The notes below the pieces were generated by a model. It saw only the letters and a list, made by a program, of their open reading frames with translations, was not told where the DNA came from and did not search any database. A stretch of DNA of 64,000 nucleotides from Fodinicurvata sp. EGI_FJ10296 (GTDB taxonomy: Bacteria; Pseudomonadota; Alphaproteobacteria; DSM-16000; Inquilinaceae): contig NZ_JBFCVL010000005.1 in assembly GCF_040712075.1 (NCBI RefSeq), positions 372,001-436,000 of the forward strand. Reading direction: 5' to 3'. Shown in pieces: positions 57,282 to 64,000 of the stretch. Position 1 is the first letter of the stretch; each line of letters begins with the position of its first letter. The position numbers and the translations under genes were made by a program.

Positions 57282-58967
57282 TCAAACGGGGCGGTCGCGA
57301 TCCTCGGCCAGCACCTTTTCCATGGCGGCGACGGCGAATTCCGCGGCATCGGCGAACGGCGTCAGGATGATGTCGGCCCCTTGGCGTTTGAGCGCGTCGG
57401 AATCCGTCGGGGTGTGCATGGCCAGCGCAATGCGGCCGTGGAAGCCCTGACTGCGCAGCCCATGGAGCAAAGCCATCCGCGGATCGGCGTCGGTCAGACC
57501 GCCGGTCGTCCGCGGCACTGCGGCAATGACCGCCCGTACCCGGCTCAAGGGTAGATGACTGGCGAATTCGGGATCGGTAGCATCGCCGAAACAGCCCTTG
57601 TGACCGGCCTTGCGCCATGCCCTGAGCGCTTCGGGATCGAAGTCGACGCCCAGGATCCGATAGCCGTGCGCGGCCAGCCGGTCGCCGATCTCGCGGCCAT
57701 AGCGGCCCAGCCCGAACAGGATGAAATCGTAGTTTCCGTGGCTGGCGGCCGCATCCTCGCCGCCCTCCTCGCGGAACGCATGGCGGCGCTCGAACGGTGT
57801 CAGCCACCGTTCGAGGAAGCCGTAAAGATGGTGGGAATAGGTGATCATATAGGTCGACAACGCGATCGTCACCAGACCGACCAGCGTGACGAGGCCGAGC
57901 GATTCCTCCGTCACGTGGCCGATGGTCACGCCCATTGCCATGAAGATGAGCGAGAATTCGCTGATCTGTGCCACGGTCAACCCGGCCAGAAAACCGGTGC
58001 GCTTGCGATAGCCCATATAGCTCATGATCGCGAGCACGATCAGCGGATTGCCGACCAGCACGAAGACCGACAACACCAGAGCAGGCGCGACCTGACCGCC
58101 CAGAGTGCCAAGATCCATCGACAGGCCGAGGCTGAGAAAAAAGAACAGCAACAGGAAGTCGCGCAGGCTGCCGAGCCGCGATCCGATGGCGTCTCGATAC
58201 TGCGTCGTCGCCAGCGATACGCCCGCCAAAAGGCCGCCGAGTTCCTTGCCGAAACCCATGAGGTCGCCGATGGAGGCAAATCCCGCCGCCCAGCCGACGG
58301 CGAATATCACCATCAGTTCCGGCGAGCGGGACACCATCCGCATCACCGGTTCGGCAACCCAGCGAATAAAAGCGGCGACGAACGCCATTGCGGCAATGCC
58401 ATAGAGGATCACGCCAAGCACATCGCCGGCGCCACCGTCGCCGGCAACGCCGACGCCCAGCGCCGACAGCGTGACCATGGCCAGTACGACCACGATATCC
58501 TGAACGATCAGGAACCCAAGCGCGATGCGGCCGTGCAGGCTGTCGATCTCTCGCTTGTCGGATAGCAGCTTGACGATGATGATGGTGCTGGAGAAGGTCA
58601 GGGCAATCGAGACATAAATGGCGGTAAGCCAGTCGATCCCCAACGCAACACAGATCGCGAACCCGAACACCGCCGTGAACGTCACCTGCCCCAGCCCGGT
58701 CGCGAGGGCCACAGGGCCCAGGGTCCGCACCAGACTCATATCCAGCTTCAGGCCGACCAGAAACAACAGCACCGCGATGCTGATTTCCGACAGCAGGTGA
58801 ATGTACTCCGTCGATTGGGCGATCCCCAGAACGCCGGGACCAGCGATCACGCCAACCGCGATGAACGACACCACGAGAGGCTGGCGCAACATCAGCCCGA
58901 CCAGCCCGATGGCGGACGCCAGCAGGACCAGGGCCGCGATCTCATAGAACGTATTGTCGATTGGCAT
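57282..58967 (-). CDS. Kef-type cation:proton antiporter with TrkA-N domain
   Basis: A 561-residue CPA2-family protein. About twelve membrane segments cover residues 5-385, with LLSEISIAVLLFLVGLKLDM, FSSTIIIVKLLSDKREI, LGFLIVQDIVVVLAMVTL and FLLLFFFLSLGLSMDLGTL typical of Kef/Ybal transporters. A cytoplasmic RCK/TrkA-N domain follows with the Rossmann loop FILFGLGRYGREIGDRLAAH and ILGVDFDPEALRAWRKAG. It probably exchanges K+ or Na+ for protons under nucleotide control. The start at ATG 58967 fits the family. Confidence 0.92.
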   Translation of the reverse strand: MPIDNTFYEIAALVLLASAIGLVGLMLRQPLVVSFIAVGVIAGPGVLGIAQSTEYIHLLSEISIAVLLFLVGLKLDMSLVRTLGPVALATGLGQVTFTAVFGFAICVALGIDWLTAIYVSIALTFSSTIIIVKLLSDKREIDSLHGRIALGFLIVQDIVVVLAMVTLSALGVGVAGDGGAGDVLGVILYGIAAMAFVAAFIRWVAEPVMRMVSRSPELMVIFAVGWAAGFASIGDLMGFGKELGGLLAGVSLATTQYRDAIGSRLGSLRDFLLLFFFLSLGLSMDLGTLGGQVAPALVLSVFVLVGNPLIVLAIMSYMGYRKRTGFLAGLTVAQISEFSLIFMAMGVTIGHVTEESLGLVTLVGLVTIALSTYMITYSHHLYGFLERWLTPFERRHAFREEGGEDAAASHGNYDFILFGLGRYGREIGDRLAAHGYRILGVDFDPEALRAWRKAGHKGCFGDATDPEFASHLPLSRVRAVIAAVPRTTGGLTDADPRMALLHGLRSQGFHGRIALAMHTPTDSDALKRQGADIILTPFADAAEFAVAAMEKVLAEDRDRPV

Positions 58968-59091
58968 GTGACCGTCGATCGTTGAGGTGGGGTCGTCGGG
59001 GAAAGGCGATGTCAGACGCTGTGACTGCCGTCGATACCATGTTAATGCGGCCGGAAATCTGATTTCGGTCAATGCCGCTGGAGAAATCCGT

Positions 59092-59778
59092 ATGCCCTAT
59101 ACGCTATATTATTCGCCGGACTCGGCCAACATCATCATCCGGACGGCGCTTGAAGAACTTGGCGTTCCCTACAACGCCACATTCGTTGACCGGGCGGCAT
59201 CGCAGCACCGGGAAAGCGCCTATCTGTCGCTGAACCCACAGGGGCTGCTGCCGGTGCTGACGACGCCCGAACAGGACGAACCGCTGTTCGAAACCGGCGC
59301 GATCCTGATATACCTCGCCGACCGGCACGCCGGGCTGCTGCCGACCGACCCCAGGGCGCGCGGACGCTGCCTGAAATGGCTGTTCTTCCTGTCCAATACC
59401 GTTCACGCGGAATTGCGCACACGGTTCTATACCGACCGCTATGTCGAGAACGCCGCCGCCATTCCATCGCTTCGCAGCGGACTTGCCGCGCGGTTCGAAG
59501 GCCATCTGGAAATCCTCGACCGCGAAATCGCACGTCACGGCCAGATGTGGTTGACGGGCGAGACGATGACGATCTGCGATATCTATCTCGGACCGCTGAT
59601 CCGCTGGGCGCAACTCTATCCAACGAGAGACGCGATCGCGCCATCGACGATCACCGCCCTGCCCCATCTGCGGGCCCTGCTCGAAACACTCGCCGCCCGC
59701 CCGGCCGTCGCCCGAGCATTCGCCGCGGAAAACCTGACCGGCCACCCCTTTATCGACCCGGTGCCTGGATTTCGATAG
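59092..59778 (+). CDS. Glutathione S-transferase family protein
   Basis: A 228-residue GST. The thioredoxin-like N-terminal domain shows YTLYYSPDSANIIIRTALEE, LSLNPQGLLPVLTTPEQDEP and LFETGAILIYLADRHAGLLP. The helical C-terminal domain includes LTGETMTICDIYLGPLIRWA. The catalytic Ser is probable in YSPDSANI. It is divergent from the antiporter gene. The substrate is unknown. ATG 59092 is chosen over an upstream in-frame GTG-like region with no similarity. Confidence 0.92.
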   Translation: MPYTLYYSPDSANIIIRTALEELGVPYNATFVDRAASQHRESAYLSLNPQGLLPVLTTPEQDEPLFETGAILIYLADRHAGLLPTDPRARGRCLKWLFFLSNTVHAELRTRFYTDRYVENAAAIPSLRSGLAARFEGHLEILDREIARHGQMWLTGETMTICDIYLGPLIRWAQLYPTRDAIAPSTITALPHLRALLETLAARPAVARAFAAENLTGHPFIDPVPGFR

Positions 59779-59910
59779 GCGTCGGGGCACCCGATCGGCC
59801 GCTTCTCGGGAACCGGGTGGCAATACCGACTTTGAACCCTCACATGGCGTGTACGAGGTGTCGTGGCACACGTTGGCACGGCACACCGAAACGGCATGGA
59901 GGCATTCACC

Positions 59911-60669
59911 ATGAACGCCGACACTACCAACACCCGCGAGGCCGTCCTCTATCGGATGGTCATGGACGACCATGTCTGTCCGTTCGGGCTCAAGGCTCGC
60001 GATCTGTTGCGCCGCGAGGGATATTCCGTCGATGACCATTGGCTGACCACCCGCGACGAGACCGACGCCTTCCAGGCCGAACACGATGTCGAGACGACGC
60101 CGCAGGTATTCATCGGCGGTGAACGGATCGGCGGCTATGACGAGGTGAAGCGACATTTCGGCAAACCGGTCATCGACCCCAAGGCCGTGAGTTATACGCC
60201 GGTGATTGCCGTTTTCTCCGTCACCGCCCTGATGGCGCTTGCCGCCAGCTGGGCGATGTATGGCGATCTGTTGACCGTCCGGGCTGCCGAATGGTTCATC
60301 GCGTTCAGCATGTGCGTGCTCGCGATCCTGAAGTTGCGGGACGTCGAGAGCTTTTCGAACATGTTCCTCGGCTATGACCTGTTGGCCCAGCGTGCGGTAC
60401 CCTATGCCTATTTCTATCCGTTCGGCGAGGCATTCGCCGGGATCCTGATGATCTCCGGCGCCCTGCTGTGGCTGGCGGTGCCGGTCGCGCTGTTCATCGG
60501 CACCGTCGGCGCGGTATCCGTCTTCAAGGCTGTCTATATCGACAAGCGCGAACTGGAATGCGCCTGCGTCGGTGGTGACAGCAATGTTCCGCTCGGCTTC
60601 ATCTCGTTGACCGAGAACCTGATGATGATCGCCATGGGCATCTGGATGACCCTGAAAGCAGTGATGTAA
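59911..60669 (+). CDS. Glutaredoxin domain fused to a MauE-like membrane domain
   Basis: A 252-residue protein. Residues 10-90 are a glutaredoxin with the site C23-P-F-G26 (so a single catalytic cysteine) and the cis-Pro segment TTPQVFIGGERIGGYDEVKR. Residues 105-252 are a membrane domain with four hydrophobic segments, ending in ECACVGGDSNVPLGFISLTE, a Cys-containing loop as in MauE/DoxX-like proteins. Such fusions pass reducing power or metals through the membrane. GGAGG lies 8 bases before ATG 59911, which is therefore chosen over upstream ATGs. Confidence 0.88.
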   Translation: MNADTTNTREAVLYRMVMDDHVCPFGLKARDLLRREGYSVDDHWLTTRDETDAFQAEHDVETTPQVFIGGERIGGYDEVKRHFGKPVIDPKAVSYTPVIAVFSVTALMALAASWAMYGDLLTVRAAEWFIAFSMCVLAILKLRDVESFSNMFLGYDLLAQRAVPYAYFYPFGEAFAGILMISGALLWLAVPVALFIGTVGAVSVFKAVYIDKRELECACVGGDSNVPLGFISLTENLMMIAMGIWMTLKAVM

Positions 60670-60687
60670 CGCGGCGTTGTGCTCGCG

Positions 60688-61857
60688 CTATCGGCCGGCA
60701 AGTCCGTCGCGGATGTCCAGAAGGTCGGTGGCCGCCGCCAGCAATCGCAGCCTATCCCCCCAGCCCAGGCTGCCGTCGAACCCGGCATGTCCCAGAGACG
60801 CGGCCGTGACCACGCGGCTGTCGGGTGTCCCCAGCGCCTCGGCCAGCCGAGTGCTCTCCGGGGCGGGTACCAGCGGGTCGTCGCGTCCGTGCACCAGGAT
60901 CATTCGCACCCGCTGGGCCGGTCCCTGGCGGTGGGCTGGCGACAAAGCGTACAAATCCTCGCGCATGCCGGCGGGCAATCGGCCGATCAGGGTCGGCACG
61001 GCCTGCGGGTCGTCGTTGACCAGTAGGTTGTAGATGGCGGCGGCCTCCGGCCCCAGGGCGTCGACCGCTTTGCCCGCGTCGTCTTCCAACCGCCGGGCGG
61101 CGATCTCGCGCAGGCGGTCGGCGTCGGCGGCGTCGTCGACCCGGTCCGCATTGGCCAAAGCGTACCGCCAGACAGCACGCTGGTCGACTGGCCCCCTCTG
61201 CCACTCCCCGTCCGGATCGCGGTACATGCCGGTTGTCAGATAACCGATCGCCGTTTCGATATCGTAGTAGCCGCCAACGCCGAAGATGGCCGCCGTCAAG
61301 GGCGCGATATCCGGCTGCGTCGCCGCCAACACCGCCGGTCCCAGAGCATAGGACACGCCGGCCAATATCACACGCCCTGTATCGGGGCGATCGGTGACGG
61401 TCTCCACGACGGCCGCCAGAACATCGGGGTCGCTGCGGTCGGCAACCAGATCCGCAGTCCCCGGCAGTTCAGGGATGACGACCTCGAAGCCGACGCGCGC
61501 GAGACTGCGGGCAAGGGTGCGCAGACGCGGGTCGTCCAGGCCATCCGGCGCCAGACCCGGCACCAGGATCATCGTACCACGGATCCGGCCACTGTCCCCC
61601 GGCTGCACGACCAGCACGTCGAGCGCCCTACCATCGCCCAGGTTCGTTCGGGTAAGGTTTTCCTCCGGCGCCGGTTCGCGCACCTTCAGGGCCGATGGCC
61701 GCTCACCCGCCTGAATATCCTCCAGCAGCAGTCGCGCTTCCTGTTGCTGACGGGTACACCCTGTCACGACCAGCATCACCAGAATGAGCACGAAAGCCAG
61801 GCGCAGCCCGCCGGCAGGGCGGCATCCGCAATCCAACGGCTGCCGTGCCGAAATCAT
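60688..61857 (-). CDS. Predicted lipoprotein with alpha/beta-hydrolase fold
   Basis: A 389-residue protein. The N-terminal signal ends in a lipobox (LAFVLILVMLVVTGC, cysteine at about residue 33). The hydrolase fold includes MILVPGLAPDGLDDPRLR, the nucleophile region VILAGVSYALGPAVL, an acid site in MILVHGRDDPLVPAPES and a histidine in LGHAGFDG. The catalytic serine motif (GVSYA) departs from the usual GxSxG, so activity is uncertain. It begins 4 bases inside the end of the histidine kinase gene and is part of that operon. Confidence 0.83.
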   Translation of the reverse strand: MISARQPLDCGCRPAGGLRLAFVLILVMLVVTGCTRQQQEARLLLEDIQAGERPSALKVREPAPEENLTRTNLGDGRALDVLVVQPGDSGRIRGTMILVPGLAPDGLDDPRLRTLARSLARVGFEVVIPELPGTADLVADRSDPDVLAAVVETVTDRPDTGRVILAGVSYALGPAVLAATQPDIAPLTAAIFGVGGYYDIETAIGYLTTGMYRDPDGEWQRGPVDQRAVWRYALANADRVDDAADADRLREIAARRLEDDAGKAVDALGPEAAAIYNLLVNDDPQAVPTLIGRLPAGMREDLYALSPAHRQGPAQRVRMILVHGRDDPLVPAPESTRLAEALGTPDSRVVTAASLGHAGFDGSLGWGDRLRLLAAATDLLDIRDGLAGR

Positions 61858-63596
61858 GTGACGAGTTCCAGCCTCACCAGCACGCGCAACCCCCGCGTCG
61901 GAACGTTTCGGGCAGAAACCCGACCACCCATCGCCTCGACATACCGCCGCACGATCCACAATCCGATGCCGAAATGATTGCCCGGATCGGCACGCTCGCC
62001 TGGCTGGATGCCGGGCCCGCCGCCGGTCGGCCGGTCAGAGTAATAGCGATCGAAAATATGCGGCAGCTTCTCCGGGTCGACGCCGGGTCCATCGTCGGTG
62101 ACGGTCATTACGGCTGTTCCACCGTCCCGTTGCAGCGCGATGTCGACCCTGCCCCCTTCCGGCGAGAAACTCACGGCGTTGTCCACCACATTCTCCACGA
62201 CGGTTTCGAGCATCTCCTCGTCCCCCAGGACGCAGAGCGAGTCGGCGATCTTTATCGAGAACGAGACCCGGTGCCGGGTCTCCAGGGCGCCGAAACCTTC
62301 CATCGACCGCGACAGCAGCCGTGAAAGATCGATGCGCTCCCGATCCGGTTCGACCGTGTCGGCGCTGGACTGGTCGGCGTGGCGGGCCAGCGATACCAGC
62401 GTATCGAGCCGGGCAACCGCCTGCTCGACCAATTCGACCGACCGCACCGCCCGGGGCTGCTCGCCCGCCAGACGCCGCAATGGCTCAAGCGATTGACGGA
62501 TGATGCCGATCGGGGTCTTGAAGGCGTGGGCGTTGTCCTCTGCAGCGCGCCGGATGCTTTCGGCGGAATCGCGCAGTCGGCTGACCAGCCGGTCGAACTC
62601 GTGTGCGACATCGTGCAGTTCCGGAACCGTGTTCTGCGCGGCGAACGAGGGCGCCTCGGACGCGGCTTCCGCCCCGCGCTGTCCGTCGGTGCGCTGGATC
62701 TGGCGGGCGATGCGCCCGAAACGGCGCAGATTGCTCAGGATCGCCACGAATATCGCCGTTACCAGCAGCGCCATGGTCAGATAGACAGCGCCAGCCACGC
62801 GGACCTCCGGCGTCATCCAATAGGGTTGGCCGATGGACGTCTCCAGATACGAATCCGTCGAATGCGAGGTGACGAGCGCCCAGCAACCTTGAGACGAGCG
62901 AACCGGCGTAATCGAGGTCAGGATTTCCACGTTCGAAGGTGTCCGCCTTTCCCGCTCGGCCGTGTCCGGGGCTTGGGGATCGGGGACATGCCCGTTTGGA
63001 ACATTGGCCAGTTGGTCGGCGATGCTCGTATCCAGGCCGTCCGGCGTTTCCAGCGGCGGAACCTCCGGGCTGGCAGTCTCCGGCTCTTCGTCGTCGGGCC
63101 GCGGAATCCTGAGCGCGATCGGCAGATTTCCGCTGCAGGTCTCGGCCAACCGCGACAGAATCCCCCTTTCGATCAGTTCAGTGCGCTCGAACTCCAGCGC
63201 CGACGTCGGAACGGACGGCGCGGCGGCGACGTAGAAGAAATCGCGCGCCGTTCCCTCGCCGGGGCTGAGCAGCAGCTTCACGCCGGTGTCCGGCCCGATC
63301 AACCCGGCAAGAAATTCGTTCAGGTCAGCGGGGATGCCGTTTTCCCGTTCCAGACGGGCGTGCAGTGCCGCGCCGATGATGGCGCCTTCCCGTTGGGAGC
63401 TTTCAAGCAACAGGTTCCGCTTCTCCGCATCGGCTGCTCTGAGCTGCTGATAAAGAAAGAACGGAACGGCTGCAAAGATGATCAGCACGAAAACAAGACG
63501 CACGACCAATGACGTCGCGAGCCACCGAACGACACCGAATTTCTGATCGGTGGGCAATCCGGCGGCCGCATCGTCATCGGAAGTCAGTTTTGCCAT
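61854..63596 (-). CDS. Sensor histidine kinase
   Basis: A 580-residue membrane kinase. One transmembrane segment is near residues 30-50 (LVVRLVFVLIIFAAVPFFLY), another near 265-285. A large variable periplasmic domain lies between, with acidic linker sequence. The HAMP-like part precedes the phosphoacceptor box with the histidine in DNAHAFKTPIGIIRQSL. The ATPase domain shows NVVDNAVSFSPEGG (N box), VTDDGPGVDPEKL (G1) and FGIGLWIVRRYVEAMGG (G2). It overlaps the regulator gene by 13 bases and the lipoprotein hydrolase gene by 4. Confidence 0.92.
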   Translation of the reverse strand: MAKLTSDDDAAAGLPTDQKFGVVRWLATSLVVRLVFVLIIFAAVPFFLYQQLRAADAEKRNLLLESSQREGAIIGAALHARLERENGIPADLNEFLAGLIGPDTGVKLLLSPGEGTARDFFYVAAAPSVPTSALEFERTELIERGILSRLAETCSGNLPIALRIPRPDDEEPETASPEVPPLETPDGLDTSIADQLANVPNGHVPDPQAPDTAERERRTPSNVEILTSITPVRSSQGCWALVTSHSTDSYLETSIGQPYWMTPEVRVAGAVYLTMALLVTAIFVAILSNLRRFGRIARQIQRTDGQRGAEAASEAPSFAAQNTVPELHDVAHEFDRLVSRLRDSAESIRRAAEDNAHAFKTPIGIIRQSLEPLRRLAGEQPRAVRSVELVEQAVARLDTLVSLARHADQSSADTVEPDRERIDLSRLLSRSMEGFGALETRHRVSFSIKIADSLCVLGDEEMLETVVENVVDNAVSFSPEGGRVDIALQRDGGTAVMTVTDDGPGVDPEKLPHIFDRYYSDRPTGGGPGIQPGERADPGNHFGIGLWIVRRYVEAMGGRVSARNVPTRGLRVLVRLELVT

Positions 63597-64000
63597 CTAT
63601 AGCCAAATCCGGGATAGTTCTCGATTGCCTCGAACGACTCGTCGATCGCCTTGAATTTCTGGCGGATCCGCTTGATGAAAGCACGAACATTCGTCCGGTA
63701 TCCGACATCACCATAGCCGGCCACGAAGCCTTCACCCCGAACCTGATCATAGATCTCGCGATATGTCGTGTCGGTACCGGGGTTGCCGGCGAGAAGCGCG
63801 ACGATCTTGTATTCGGTCAAGGTCAGGTCGACCTCCACATTCTTCCACATGGCGCGGCAATGATCGGAAAACAGTTCCAGATCGCCGACGCGGATGGTTG
63901 CATCGTCGCCCGGTTCACGCCCGGTGTCCGCTTCGGCGGTGGCGGGAAATTTCCGCCCACCGACGATCAGGTGTATGCGGCGCAAAAGAATGGGGAAATT
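63584..64000 (-). CDS. OmpR-family response regulator, C-terminal part
   Basis: The gene is cut by the right edge; the frame is open to base 64000. The visible 138 residues contain the last helix of the receiver domain (NFPILLRRIHLIVGG) and a winged-helix DNA-binding domain: VDLTLTEYKIVALLAGNPGT, YREIYDQVRGEGFVAGYGDV, RTNVRAFIKRIRQKFKAIDE and NYPGFGYRW. The phosphorylation site is outside the window. It is the partner of the kinase encoded next. Confidence 0.9.
   Translation of the reverse strand, partial: NFPILLRRIHLIVGGRKFPATAEADTGREPGDDATIRVGDLELFSDHCRAMWKNVEVDLTLTEYKIVALLAGNPGTDTTYREIYDQVRGEGFVAGYGDVGYRTNVRAFIKRIRQKFKAIDESFEAIENYPGFGYRWQN

Overview
The window reads as chromosomal DNA of a GC-rich alphaproteobacterium, probably in or near Rhodospirillales. 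This is inferred from codon use, from the pyrB-pyrC-plsY-dprA-topA-rnr order, and from an SOS box of the alphaproteobacterial type (GTTC-N7-GTTC). No rRNA gene is present to fix the taxon.

Positions 1 to about 27,480 are the right-hand part of a temperate myovirus prophage; its left end lies outside the window. The head module follows lambda order (terminase GpA, gpW, portal, ClpP-like protease, gpD, capsid E, FII). The tail is P2-like and contractile (V, PAAR spike, gp25/W, J, I, fibre, chaperone, sheath, tube, E/E' with a -1 frameshift site, tape measure, U, X, D). A lysis group, an orphan Dam methylase, an antirepressor with a probable P1-type C4 antisense RNA control region, and a P4-type integrase beside tRNA-Ser(GCT) complete it. 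Three AT-rich genes are late insertions: a membrane protein, a pentapeptide-repeat protein and a protein ending in an alpha-CTD-like domain. The gpI gene is unusual because a beta-propeller and a long linker are fused in front of the tail domain.

Positions 27,680 to 46,145 are housekeeping genes: a Cys/Met PLP enzyme, gatB, gatA, gatC, ruvX, an AEC transporter, pyrB with an apparently non-catalytic dihydroorotase homologue, plsY, dprA, topA, rnr, an S41 lipoprotein protease, rpmG and an acylphosphatase.

Positions 46,333 to 52,343 hold the most interesting block. Two divergent pairs encode an ALG11-like GT4 transferase and an ALG1-like (GT33) mannosyltransferase on the minus strand, and a MurG-family GT28 transferase and an STT3/AglB-like oligosaccharyltransferase on the plus strand. 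Together they resemble a compact version of the eukaryotic/archaeal lipid-linked-oligosaccharide and N-glycosylation pathway. This is a candidate protein N-glycosylation system in an alphaproteobacterium. No flippase or initiating phosphoglycosyltransferase is visible here.

Positions 52,226 to 64,000 carry an imuA gene under a LexA box but without imuB or dnaE2, a Dabb protein, a ClpP-like membrane protease beside an unknown membrane protein, an aldo/keto reductase, a YdcH protein, a Kef-type antiporter, a glutathione transferase, a glutaredoxin-MauE fusion, a lipoprotein hydrolase, and a histidine kinase/response regulator pair cut by the right edge.
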